Of a DNA stretch of 64,000 nt, positions 42,410 through 50,948 are shown piece after piece. The stretch covers positions 1-64,000 of the forward strand of contig NZ_JABVEB010000004.1 in assembly GCF_014323665.1 (NCBI RefSeq). Reading direction: 5' to 3'. The notes below the pieces were generated by a model. That model saw nothing but the letters and a program-made list of their open reading frames with translations. It did not search any database and was not told the DNA's origin. Positions within the stretch are counted from its first letter, which is position 1; every line of letters begins with the position of its first letter. The DNA comes from Actinomadura sp. HBU206391. GTDB taxonomy: Bacteria > Actinomycetota > Actinomycetes > Streptosporangiales > Streptosporangiaceae. A program made the position numbers and the translations under genes.

Positions 42410-43045
42410 ATGGGCTGGCTTGATTTCTTTCGATCGCTGCGTGGCGACCGGCCGGCGGAGAGCGCCCGGCTGCTGGCCTTCGAGACCACGCTTCAGGCCG
42501 CCGAGCTGGCGGGCGAGGGCGGTCCGCCCGGGCTCGAGCAGATGAGCACTCCGAGCATGCTGCACGCCGCGCGGGGGCTGCTGGTGACGGTGAACGAACG
42601 GCAGCGTGCCGATACGCAGCGTGCCGAGGCGCTCCGGGTCGAGCTGGCGCGGCTGCGCGCCGAGAACGCCGCGTTGCGCCGTCGTCTGCCAGCGCCGGGG
42701 CCCGAGGCGGATGAGGAAGAGCCGGCCGAGGTCGAACCGCCACCGATCGTGCACACGCTGATCGACATCTCCGACCGGGTCGCCGGGCTGAGAGACAGCG
42801 TGGAGCCCGCGGTGACCCGCTGGCTGCTGGACCGGATCACCGAGGCGCTGGCCGACGCCGGGGTGAGCGCCATCCGCGAGGAGGGAGCGGTGGACACGAC
42901 CCGGCACGCCGTGCTGGGCGTCCGGGCCACCGCCGATCCCGAGCTGGTCGACCGGATCGCCGAGACGGTACGGCCGGGCTACCGCTGGAACGACCAGGTG
43001 CTGCGGCCGCAACAGGTGATCGCTTATGTGGAGGACGGCCGATGA
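42410..43045 (+). CDS. GrpE-like nucleotide exchange factor
   Basis: A 211-residue protein. After MGWLDFFRSLRGD there is a long coiled-coil (ERQRADTQRAEALRVELARL, AENAALRRRLPAPG), an acidic spacer, a helix (VHTLIDISDRVAGLRDSVEP) and a C-terminal beta part: GVSAIREEGAVDTTRHAVLG, DRIAETVRPGYRWNDQVLRP and QQVIAYVEDG. The last part matches the GrpE beta-domain pattern (xGxx-F/T-xxxxHxAV, then GYxxxDxVLRPxxV). It is the natural partner of the Hsp70 at 45008, although it is not the housekeeping GrpE. It overlaps dynamin 2 by four bases (ATGA). Confidence 0.72.
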   Translation: MGWLDFFRSLRGDRPAESARLLAFETTLQAAELAGEGGPPGLEQMSTPSMLHAARGLLVTVNERQRADTQRAEALRVELARLRAENAALRRRLPAPGPEADEEEPAEVEPPPIVHTLIDISDRVAGLRDSVEPAVTRWLLDRITEALADAGVSAIREEGAVDTTRHAVLGVRATADPELVDRIAETVRPGYRWNDQVLRPQQVIAYVEDGR

Positions 43046-44940
43046 GTCACCCCGGATTCGAGGCCGTACGCACGGACGTGCTGGCGCTGTGCAATGAGCT
43101 GGGCAATGGGCTGAGCAATGGGCCGGGCGATGAAGCGGGCGACGAGCCGGGCCGGATGAGGCCGCCCGCTACGTCCCTTCAGGAACTCGACGCGGTACGG
43201 GCCGAGCTGGCCGCTCCGTTCTACGTGGTGGTCTGCGGGGAGTTCAGCCGGGGCAAGTCCAGCATGCTCAACGCACTGATCGAACGGCCCGGCCTGTTCC
43301 CTGTGGACACCGCCATCACCACGTCCGTGGTCACCGAGCTGCGCTGGGGTGAGCGCGAGACGGCGACCGTGGTGAGCGGCGACGGCGTCCTCACCGAGAA
43401 AGAGGTGCCGGTCGATCAGGTGGCCGACTTCGTCACCGAGCAGGGCAACCCGGGCAACCGGCAGCGGGTGCGGCTGGTCCGGCTGACCGCGCCGATCGAA
43501 CGGCTCCGGCACGGCCTGGCGCTGGTGGACACGCCCGGCATCGGCAGCCTCAACGTCGAGCACGCGATGGCCACGTATGCCTTTCTGTCCAAGGCCGACG
43601 CCGTGCTCTTCGTCGGCGCCGCGGACGAGCGGATGAGCGCCGCCGAGCTGTCGTACCTCAAGGACGCGATCGATCGGTGCCCCACCGTGATCACCGTACT
43701 GACCAAGAGCGACAAGCTGGTCGACCCCGGCCCGGCCGGTGAGGTCTCCGTCGCGAGGGAGCGGATCGCGCAGATCAGCGGGCTCGCGGCGGACGAGGTT
43801 CACGTCGTCGGGGTTTCGGCTCGCCGCAAGATGACGGCGATCGAGCGCGGCGACCCCGGGCGGCTCCGCCGGTCGGGGTTCCCTGAGCTGGAAGAGCTGC
43901 TGTGGCGCCGGCTGGCGGTGACACTGGGCGCCGAACGGCTGCACGGCGCCTTGGACGTGCTGCACGAGGTGGTCACCGCGATGGCCGCGCCGGTGAGCAA
44001 CGAGCTCGCCGCGCTGGCCGGTGACCAGACGCTGCACGACACGCGGGCCCGGCTGGAGGAGCTTCAGGAGCGCGCCGGGCGGCTCGCCTCTCGTACCGCC
44101 GACTGGCGGCAGGACCTGGCGGCGGCGTTCCAGGTCGCCGTACTGCCGGTTCAGGAGCACCTCGACGCGGGTTGCGAGGGGCTGCTGGCGGACTTCCTCG
44201 CGAACGTGCATGTGGACCGCTACCTGGACGATCCGCATGCGCTGGTCAGGAAGGCGGCGGTCACTCTGGTGGACGTGATGCAGCGCGCCGAAGCGGAGCT
44301 GCGCGCGGCGGCCACCGGCACGGCGGCGCGGACCTCCGAGCAGACCCGGCTGCCGCTGGCGGTCGACGTCCGGCTGGCCGATCGTGATGAGGCGGTGTCG
44401 CTCGAGCTCGCCGGCGGCTCCGACCCGAACCGGGACTCGGGCGGACGGTTCATGACGCTCTTCAACAGCGCGGGCATCGTGGGCGGCATCGGGGCCAGCC
44501 TGGGAGCCATCGGCGGGCTCCTGTTCCCCGGTGTCGGCGCCGTGGCGGGCGTGGCGGCCACCGTGATCGGCAATCTCGTCGGCCTGTTCATGGGGTTCCG
44601 CGAGTACGCCGAGAGGGCCCGCCTGCAGCGGCAGGAGCGCGCCGAACTCCTCATCGACGAGGTGCTGCCGCTCCTGCGGGAGCGGGTCGACAGCGTACGC
44701 ACGATCTTCACGGAATCGGTCGAGGCCACCCGCGAGTCGCTGCTCGCCGATTTCGACGCCCGCATCGCGGCGACACAGGAGTCGCTGGCCGGCTCCATCG
44801 CGGCGCTCGAGGAGCTGCGCTCGGCCACTGAGCTGCAGCGGTCGAGCCGCCATGCCGAGCTGGTCATCCGGCAGCGCCGGCTACGGGGCATCGAGGATCG
44901 GCTGGCCGCCGTGCGACAGCGGATCGGGACGTTCGGCTGA
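43042..44940 (+). CDS. Dynamin-like GTPase 2 with membrane hairpin
   Basis: A 632-residue GTPase: G1 FYVVVCGEFSRGKSSMLNAL near residues 60-79, G2 Thr in DTAITTSVVTEL, G3 LALVDTPGIGSLNVEHAM near 160-177, and G4 ITVLTKSDKLVDPG near 217. A long helical arm follows, then two hydrophobic stretches, AGIVGGIGASLGAIGGLLF and AVAGVAATVIGNLVGLFMGF (residues about 474-520), forming a membrane paddle typical of bacterial dynamins. A coiled-coil closes the protein. It probably binds and reshapes the cytoplasmic membrane, perhaps as a heteromer with dynamin 1. Confidence 0.88.
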   Translation: MSHPGFEAVRTDVLALCNELGNGLSNGPGDEAGDEPGRMRPPATSLQELDAVRAELAAPFYVVVCGEFSRGKSSMLNALIERPGLFPVDTAITTSVVTELRWGERETATVVSGDGVLTEKEVPVDQVADFVTEQGNPGNRQRVRLVRLTAPIERLRHGLALVDTPGIGSLNVEHAMATYAFLSKADAVLFVGAADERMSAAELSYLKDAIDRCPTVITVLTKSDKLVDPGPAGEVSVARERIAQISGLAADEVHVVGVSARRKMTAIERGDPGRLRRSGFPELEELLWRRLAVTLGAERLHGALDVLHEVVTAMAAPVSNELAALAGDQTLHDTRARLEELQERAGRLASRTADWRQDLAAAFQVAVLPVQEHLDAGCEGLLADFLANVHVDRYLDDPHALVRKAAVTLVDVMQRAEAELRAAATGTAARTSEQTRLPLAVDVRLADRDEAVSLELAGGSDPNRDSGGRFMTLFNSAGIVGGIGASLGAIGGLLFPGVGAVAGVAATVIGNLVGLFMGFREYAERARLQRQERAELLIDEVLPLLRERVDSVRTIFTESVEATRESLLADFDARIAATQESLAGSIAALEELRSATELQRSSRHAELVIRQRRLRGIEDRLAAVRQRIGTFG

Positions 44941-45007
44941 ACATCCGCGCCGGCCACGGTGGGGCGAGCCGCGACAAGGGTCATGAAGAGGGTCATGGAG
45001 GAACGGC

Positions 45008-47146
45008 GTGGGACTGGTCTACGGGGTCGACTTCGGCACCTCCAACTCGGCCATCATGGTCGGCCGCCCCGGGGGCAGGGTGCTGCGGGTACGCAACCCG
45101 GTGCAGAGCCTCTACGAGGTGCCCTCCGCCGTGTGCCTGAGGGCCGACGGCACCATGGCGGTCGGCAGCGTGGCCACCCGGATGAAGCTTCAGCGCCCGG
45201 CGTACTTCCTGGACGAGTTCAAGCGGCATGTCGGTGATCCGATCCCGCACACGTTCCCGCCGGAGAACCCGTCGGTGTCAGCTGAAGGCCGGGCGTACCC
45301 CACATACCGGCTCGTCGCCGAGGTCCTCGGCCTGCTCAGAGAGCAGGCGCTGCTTCAGGTCTCAGGACGGCCCGACCTGGTGGTGCTGACCGTCCCGGCC
45401 TCCTGGCAGGAGAGCAACCGCGACCACATGCGCCAGGCCGCCGAGCACGCCGGCTTCTCCCTCGAGTCCGTACGGCTGGTGACCGAGCCCGAGACCGCCG
45501 TGGCGTACGCCCTCCACGAGCAGCTCGGCCTGGAGGAACGCACGCTGCTGGTGTACGACCTGGGTGGTGGCACGTTCGACTGCGCGGTGGTCCGCGGCCG
45601 CGACCACCTCAGCTACACGGTGCTCGGCGAAGCCGGTGGCCTGGAGGACGTCGGGGGCGCCGAGTTCGACCGGCAGATCCTCAAGCTGATCGCGGAGCGC
45701 TTCCCGGAGGAGACCGAGCGCGTGCTCGACCCCGCGGCGCGCGACGCCTCCACCCTGGCCGATCGGCTCAAGCTCCTGGAGAGCTGCGAGTCGATCAAGC
45801 GGACCCTCTCGGCCGAGGAACGGTTCAGCGGCGTGCTCACCGAGCTGGGCATGAACGCCACGTTCGAGCTGACCCGGGCCGACCTGGCGGAACTGCTCGC
45901 CCCGCTGCTGGCGGAGACCCTGCGCGAGTGCACGCGGGTACTGGAGGCGGCCGGCCTGAGCTGGTCGGACCTCGACGCCGTCGTGCCGGTCGGTGGCAGC
46001 AGCCGCCTTCCCCTGGTCGCCGAGACCATCGCGCGGCACACCGGCGCCGACCGGGTCCCCGTCTACAAGGTCGATGACCCCGAGCTGGCGGTGGCCCACG
46101 GCGCCGTGCTGCACGCCTACCGTCTGCAGGCGGCCGCCCGGCACCAGGCTCCGCCGCCGCGCCCCGCGCCCGACGATGCGATCCCGACCCCGGCGAACGC
46201 GCCGCTGGAGAACACGGCCCCGGAGAATTCGGCTACGGCCGTACGCGATGGAGGGCCTGCGACCGGCGACGCGGCTGCGCCCTCAGGCGAGGCGGTCCCC
46301 GGGCCGGGCGGCGCGGCCTCGGGCGACGCGGTCCCGGCCCCATCCCCTGCCCCGAGCGCTGGAGTCGTGGCGGCGGACGGATCCGGAACGGACGCCGGCG
46401 ATGCGCCCGACACCCCACCACCGCCCGGATCGGGCGAGCGGCCGGCGCCCGTCACGTTCCACGCTTGGAACATGCGGAATGTCGCCTGGGCGTGGCGGTG
46501 GGAGCACGGGGCATGGTTCGCGGCCGCGCTCACCATGATCGTGGCCGTCGTCGACTTCGGCGACTGGTTCACGTCGAAGGACCCGGGGGGCCTCGTCACC
46601 CAGGGACGGCTGACCATGAGCGTCAGCGCGCTGGCGGCGGTCAGCGGCGTCGTGATGCTGATCGCGGCCCGGGCGTTCGACCGGGCCCTGCTGCCCTGGG
46701 GTGGGATGGTCGTCGCCGCGGGCGCCATGTCAGGCGTCGCGGCGATCTATCACTTCCTGGACGGATGGCCGGCCAAGGTCGGTCTGGCGGTGCTCATCGT
46801 CATCACGGTCGTCGCCGTCGTCGTCGCGAAGGGCGGCGTCTCGTCGAGGCACAGGTACATCCACGAGCTGACCGTCGACCACCTCGGGATCACCATCGCC
46901 ACTATCAGGGGACGGCAGCGCCGCATTCCGTGGGGAGAGATCCGAGCGCTGGAGCTCGACCGGTTCCGCCGGCTGGTCGCCAAGCCGGTGTCCAGACCTG
47001 CGGCCCTTCAGTACTCACCGCTCATCTACAGCTCGTCGGACGACCACCTGGTGCTGTTCAGCCGGCATCACTTCCCGGCGCCCGACGAGGTCGCCGGCGC
47101 GCTGCGACTGCACGGCGGCGATAGGGTCGGCGAGCTCTGGAACTAG
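45008..47146 (+). CDS. Membrane-anchored Hsp70-type ATPase
   Basis: A 712-residue protein. Residues 1-380 are an Hsp70 actin-fold ATPase: YGVDFGTSNSAIMVGRPGG, LTVPASWQESNRDHMRQAAE, LVYDLGGGTFDCAVVRG and VVPVGGSSRLPLVAETIARH. The usual substrate-binding domain is missing; instead there is a Pro/Ala/Gly/Asp-rich linker (about 380-480), four membrane helices (about 499-520, 537-558, 561-584, 589-608) and a PH-like C-terminal domain (HELTVDHLGITIATIRGRQR, RIPWGEIRALELDRF). The cytosolic ATPase would be tethered to the membrane. GGAGG six bases before the GTG supports the start. The GrpE-like gene lies upstream in the same operon. Confidence 0.85.
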   Translation: MGLVYGVDFGTSNSAIMVGRPGGRVLRVRNPVQSLYEVPSAVCLRADGTMAVGSVATRMKLQRPAYFLDEFKRHVGDPIPHTFPPENPSVSAEGRAYPTYRLVAEVLGLLREQALLQVSGRPDLVVLTVPASWQESNRDHMRQAAEHAGFSLESVRLVTEPETAVAYALHEQLGLEERTLLVYDLGGGTFDCAVVRGRDHLSYTVLGEAGGLEDVGGAEFDRQILKLIAERFPEETERVLDPAARDASTLADRLKLLESCESIKRTLSAEERFSGVLTELGMNATFELTRADLAELLAPLLAETLRECTRVLEAAGLSWSDLDAVVPVGGSSRLPLVAETIARHTGADRVPVYKVDDPELAVAHGAVLHAYRLQAAARHQAPPPRPAPDDAIPTPANAPLENTAPENSATAVRDGGPATGDAAAPSGEAVPGPGGAASGDAVPAPSPAPSAGVVAADGSGTDAGDAPDTPPPPGSGERPAPVTFHAWNMRNVAWAWRWEHGAWFAAALTMIVAVVDFGDWFTSKDPGGLVTQGRLTMSVSALAAVSGVVMLIAARAFDRALLPWGGMVVAAGAMSGVAAIYHFLDGWPAKVGLAVLIVITVVAVVVAKGGVSSRHRYIHELTVDHLGITIATIRGRQRRIPWGEIRALELDRFRRLVAKPVSRPAALQYSPLIYSSSDDHLVLFSRHHFPAPDEVAGALRLHGGDRVGELWN

Positions 47147-47158
47147 AGGAGGTGACCG

Positions 47159-47731
47159 ATGCCCGTACCGAGCAGTGCGGGTCCCCCTGACGTCTGGGAG
47201 GACCTCTGGGCCAACCTGTCACCGGTGTGGCGGCGAATCCTGGCCGGCACCGACACCGATACCGCCCCTCCCGGCGGGCCGATCCTGCGACGCCGCCGCA
47301 TCACGACCGACTTCGAGTGGGTAACGACGTTCGAGCCGCTGCGGTGGCTGCCGGCCGTGACCGAGGCGCTGCTGTGGGACGTGAACGGAATGGATCTGGG
47401 GCCGCTGACGGGACGGTCCTGGGATCTCCTCCAGCTCGCCGGGCCCGCCAACGTCGATCTGGCGCAGCTGCGCGGCACTGCGATCCGCCGCCTGACGCTG
47501 TCGAACGTGGACGTGAGGAACATGTCGGCGCTGCGGGACGTCCCGGGGCTCGAGTCCCTCACCCTCGCTCACGGCGACTTCGGCGCACTGCCGCCCCTGG
47601 CCGGCCTGACCGAACTGGTGATGTACGCCGAGGTCGAACTCGACCTCACCGCCGTGCGCGGGTATCCCGGCCTTCAGATGATCAACGTCGATGAGCCGTA
47701 CTTCCCACCGTTCGGCCCCGACGAGGAATGA
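47159..47731 (+). CDS. Leucine-rich-repeat-like hypothetical protein
   Basis: A 190-residue protein. After DVWEDLWANLSPVWRRILAG the sequence becomes short repeats with L-x-x-L spacing: LRGTAIRRLTLSNVDVRNMS, ALRDVPGLESLTLAHGDFG and LPPLAGLTELVMYAEVELDL. This suggests a small LRR-like solenoid for protein binding. GGAGG lies six bases before the ATG and only 12 bases separate it from the Hsp70 stop, so it belongs to the same operon. A similar LRR-like tail occurs in the protein at 60885. Confidence 0.65.
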   Translation: MPVPSSAGPPDVWEDLWANLSPVWRRILAGTDTDTAPPGGPILRRRRITTDFEWVTTFEPLRWLPAVTEALLWDVNGMDLGPLTGRSWDLLQLAGPANVDLAQLRGTAIRRLTLSNVDVRNMSALRDVPGLESLTLAHGDFGALPPLAGLTELVMYAEVELDLTAVRGYPGLQMINVDEPYFPPFGPDEE

Positions 47732-47891
47732 TCGCCGGCCTGCGGCGGTCGAGGTGTTCGTCGGCTCTCCAAAAGAATTCTCCGCACCGTGTCGATTCGC
47801 CCGTCTCGCGCTCGACGCGTACGTGAAGGCAGGCGGTTCGGCCACAGCTGACCTGGCCGGATCGCATCGCATCACACGGAGGGAAGACGAC

Positions 47892-48311
47892 ATGACGGCG
47901 ATCAACACCCAGGCGGCACCGGGTACGACGGCGACCACGCGGCGAGCCGCGAACATCGCATTGTGGGCGGCCCAGATCTTCATCGCGGCGTTCCTGCTGT
48001 TCGCCTCGGCCGCACCCAAGTTCGCCGGCCAGCAGGACGCGGTCGAGACCTTCACCAAGATCGGCTGGGGCCAGTGGTTCCGGTACGTCACCGGCACCGT
48101 GGAACTCGTGGGCGCGATCGGCCTGCTGATCCCGCGGCTCGCCGGCCTCGCCGCGCTGGGGCTCATCGGGCTCATGGCGGGCGCCGTCCTGACTCAGCTG
48201 TTCGTGCTCGAGCCTGTTTGGGCGCTGCTGCCGATCGCCTACGGCGTCATCCTCGCTCTCGTCGCGCGCGCCCGCCTCCCGCAGCTCACGGCCCGTACCG
48301 GCCGGCACTAG
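47892..48311 (+). CDS. DoxX family membrane protein
   Basis: A 139-residue protein with four hydrophobic spans: ANIALWAAQIFIAAFLLFAS, YVTGTVELVGAIGLLIPRLA, GLAALGLIGLMAGAVLTQLF and WALLPIAYGVILALVARARL. This is the DoxX/DoxD-like four-helix family, linked to quinone redox and thiol stress. GGAGGG eight bases before the ATG at 47892 fixes the start. It converges with the aldo/keto reductase gene. Confidence 0.85.
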   Translation: MTAINTQAAPGTTATTRRAANIALWAAQIFIAAFLLFASAAPKFAGQQDAVETFTKIGWGQWFRYVTGTVELVGAIGLLIPRLAGLAALGLIGLMAGAVLTQLFVLEPVWALLPIAYGVILALVARARLPQLTARTGRH

Positions 48312-48365
48312 GACCGGGCCCCCGCCTCCCCGCGAACGAACCAGGCATGCCCGCGAACGAACCGC

Positions 48366-48401
48366 CACCTGACCGGGAGCTTCACCGAACTCCCGGTCAG
48401 G
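48366..48401. terminator. Perfect 13-base stem-loop between doxX-like and AKR genes
   Basis: ACCTGACCGGGAG at 48366-48378 and CTCCCGGTCAGGT at 48389-48401 are exact complements around a ten-base loop, between two convergent genes. It is a bidirectional terminator candidate. Confidence 0.7.
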
Positions 48402-48457
48402 TCGTAGCCGCCCGACGGCGGGCCGGGCCCTCTCGCCGGGCGGCCCGGATCAGGCCG

Positions 48458-49411
48458 TCAGTAGCGCGCGCCGACGACCTTGTCGGCGAGCGGGTTCAGG
48501 ACGGCCAACTCCTCGGCGGTCAGCGTGACGTCGAGGGCCGCGACGTTCTGCTCCAGCCACTTCACCCGCTTGGTCCCCGGGATCGGCGCGACGGGCACGC
48601 CCAGCCGGTCGGCCTGCGCGTACACCCAGGCGATGGCCACCTGCGCGGGCGCGACGCCACGTGCGTCGGCCACCGACCGCACCGCGTCGACGATGGCCTG
48701 GTTGGCCGTTCCAGCCTCGCCGGTGAAGCGCGGGTTGCGACCGCGGAAGTCCTTGTCGTCCAGGGCGCTCGTGTCGACGGTGCCGGTGAGGAAGCCCCGG
48801 CCCAGCGGCGAGAACGGCACCAGGCCGACGCCGAGCTCACGCATCGCGTCGAGCGCGGTGGTCTCCACGTCGCGGGTCCACAGCGAGTACTCGCTCTGCA
48901 CCGCGGTGATCGGGTGCACCGCGTACGCCCGGCGCAGCAGGTCGTTGTCGACCTCCGACAACCCGAGGTGGCGCACCTTGCCCTCGGCGACCAGTTCGGC
49001 CATCGCGCCGACGGTCTCCTCGATCTCCGCGGTCTGCGGCGGACGGTGCAGGTAGTACAGGTCGATGACGTCGACGCCGAGGCGCAACAGCGACGCCTCG
49101 CATGACCGCTTGACGTAGGCGGCCTCACCGCGGATGACGCGCCCGCCGTCGCCGAGCGACCGGTCGATGCCGAACTTCGTGGCGAGCTGCACCTCGTCGC
49201 GCCGTCCGGCGATCGCGCGGCCGACGAGCACCTCGTTGTGGCCCGCCCCGTAGATGTCCGCGGTGTCGAGGAAGGTCACGCCGAGATCGAGCGCGCGGTG
49301 GATCGTGGCGATCGACTCGTCCCAGTCGGCGTGGCCGTACCACTCGCTCATGCCCATGCAGCCGAGACCTTGAGCCGAAACGGTCAGCTCACCGAGCGTG
49401 GTCGTTCGCAT
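48458..49411 (-). CDS. Aldo/keto reductase
   Basis: A 317-residue TIM-barrel reductase of the AKR13-like group: [35 protein letters not shown] with the catalytic Asp and Tyr, QLATKFGI with the catalytic Lys, [20 protein letters not shown] and [13 protein letters not shown] near the NADPH site. It reduces aldehydes or ketones with NADPH. It closely resembles the aldo/keto reductase at 58941 in the same window and may be a paralogue. Confidence 0.93.
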   Translation of the reverse strand: MRTTTLGELTVSAQGLGCMGMSEWYGHADWDESIATIHRALDLGVTFLDTADIYGAGHNEVLVGRAIAGRRDEVQLATKFGIDRSLGDGGRVIRGEAAYVKRSCEASLLRLGVDVIDLYYLHRPPQTAEIEETVGAMAELVAEGKVRHLGLSEVDNDLLRRAYAVHPITAVQSEYSLWTRDVETTALDAMRELGVGLVPFSPLGRGFLTGTVDTSALDDKDFRGRNPRFTGEAGTANQAIVDAVRSVADARGVAPAQVAIAWVYAQADRLGVPVAPIPGTKRVKWLEQNVAALDVTLTAEELAVLNPLADKVVGARY

Positions 49412-49594
49412 GCGTCAGTGCTCCTTCTGCGCCGCGGGGAACGCGGCGCCGATTCATGTAGATCTTGTTGTCGGGCGGCCGCACACTCATCCACCCTACG
49501 AGCTGGAGTGCACTCCAGGACAAATCGGGTCCGGCCTCTTGATCTACGGGCACGGTAGGTCGGTCGACATCAGCCGTACGGCGACGGACTTTGG

Positions 49595-50038
49595 CTATTC
49601 GTGGCCTTCGAGAAGGTTCTTCAAGTTGCGATAGCTGATCGGCGCGCCCTTCTGGGCCTGTCGGCGGACGAGGGGTACGAGCGCCACGCCGACTCCGTGT
49701 CCTTGGAAGTCGAGGGTGAAGGTGACACGTGAGCGTGCGCCGTCGTCGAGGGGTTCGACGGTGATGTTCGCCGTCGGCCTGATCGGTCCATCGACGCCTT
49801 GAACGGTCCAGCTCCTTGGAGGCGTGGTCTGCGTTATCTCCTGAGTCATCGCCCGTTCGACGCCGCCGATGCGACGAGTCGTGGTGAACCGCGCCCCGAT
49901 GGCGGCCGGGCGGCCTTCTTCCATGCGTACGGTCACCACATCGTCCTGCCACTCGGCGAACCGGGTGGGGTCGGTGACGTACGCGAAGACCTCGTCCGGT
50001 GGACGGGCGATCTCGATCGTGGACACGATGGGCGGCAT
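49595..50038 (-). CDS. SRPBCC family protein
   Basis: A 147-residue START-like protein: MPPIVSTIEIARPPDEVFAY, VTDPTRFAEWQDDVVTV, GARFTTTRRIGGVERAM, PTANITVEPLDDGARSRVTF and a C-terminal helix RRQAQKGAPISYRNLKNLLE. This helix-grip fold has a large hydrophobic pocket for small ligands; specific function is unknown. It is divergent from the broken sigma factor gene. Confidence 0.85.
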   Translation of the reverse strand: MPPIVSTIEIARPPDEVFAYVTDPTRFAEWQDDVVTVRMEEGRPAAIGARFTTTRRIGGVERAMTQEITQTTPPRSWTVQGVDGPIRPTANITVEPLDDGARSRVTFTLDFQGHGVGVALVPLVRRQAQKGAPISYRNLKNLLEGHE

Positions 50039-50113
50039 GGTGTCGCCTCCTTGTTACATCCGGCTGCTCCGGTTCGTCAGTGCCATGACGGACGGTGAGG
50101 CGGGAAGGTAACG

Positions 50114-50571
50114 GTGGACGATCACGACTGGCTGGCGGAGCGATTCGAGGCGCACCGCGGTCACCTGCGGGCGGTGGCCTACCGGATGCTCGGCTCACCG
50201 GCCGAGGCCGACGACGCCGTACAGGAAGCGTGGCTACGGCTCAGCCGCTCCGATGCCGGCGATATCGACAATCTGGGCGGATGGCTGACGACCGTTGTCG
50301 GGCGGGTCTGCCTGGACATGCTGCGCTCGCGAAAGTCGCGGCGCGCCGCGGCGCACGCGCCGCGGCCGAGCAGGCGCTCACCTTCTCGGGCCGTGCCCGG
50401 TTCGCGCGACTGGCGGTGGTGGACGGAGCCGTGGGGATCGCCGTGGCCGTCCATGGCCGTCTCTCCACGGTCATGACCTTCACGGTCATCGACGGGAAGA
50501 TCGCGGAAATCGAGGTGATCGCCGACCCCGTACGTCTGCGTCGGCTCGACTTGGCGGTCATTCAGGACTGA
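50114..50571 (+). pseudogene. ECF41/SigJ-type sigma factor gene with internal deletion
   Basis: From GTG 50114: DWLAERFEAHRGHLRAVAYR, MLGSPAEADDAVQEAWLRLS and GGWLTTVVGRVCLDMLRSRK, the sigma region 2 of SigJ/ECF41 factors. Near 50340-50365, in GC-rich sequence, the frame changes and the text becomes AAAEQALTFSGRARFARLAV, VAVHGRLSTVMTFTVIDGKI and AEIEVIADPVRLRRLDLAVI, which is the end of the SnoaL-like C-terminal domain. Region 4 and most of the SnoaL domain are missing. The product cannot be a working sigma factor. Confidence 0.72.
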
Positions 50572-50573
50572 TG

Positions 50574-50602
50574 GCGGGTCCGGCTTGTCCCGCCGGACCC
50601 GC
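50574..50602. terminator. Stem-loop after the sigma remnant
   Basis: GCGGGTCCGGC at 50574-50584 pairs exactly with GCCGGACCCGC at 50592-50602 around TTGTCCC. It begins three bases after the remnant's stop and is probably its old terminator. Confidence 0.65.
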
Positions 50603-50948
50603 GGGACGAGCCGGCATCCGTCAGGCCCTGTGCGGAGGAAGGTACGGCGTTCCATCGGCGATGTCTCCTGACGGGGGGACGAAGACGATCCGTTGATTTC
50701 CGTGCCGCGGCCCGGCCGAGCGTAGGAACGGCAGGCGAACGAACGACCGCGTACGCCGGAACACCTGACGTCCAGGCCGTGAAGACCGGTGCGCGAGGGC
50801 CGGGGGTCAGGACGGAGGCCGTCGCGGGTGTGCACCGGCACATTCGGCGAACGTTCACGACCCCATCACGTCGAGGCCACGAGGCGGGGTCGGCCGGCGA
50901 TCTAGCGTCGTCGCGCATAAATAAACCGAATAGAACTGAGGTTTCTTG
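50603..50948. other. Gene-free stretch before the GDPD gene
   Basis: No convincing gene is seen here. The last 40 bases are unusually AT-rich for this genome (CATAAATAAACC near 50916-50927), which may be the -10 region and leader of the phosphodiesterase gene. GAGG about seven bases before 50949 is its ribosome site. Confidence 0.4.

Noticed and set aside
43024-44853. 609-codon minus-strand frame opposite dynamin 2
   Set aside because: Arg/His/Gly-rich sequence without domains; the plus strand carries all dynamin motifs.
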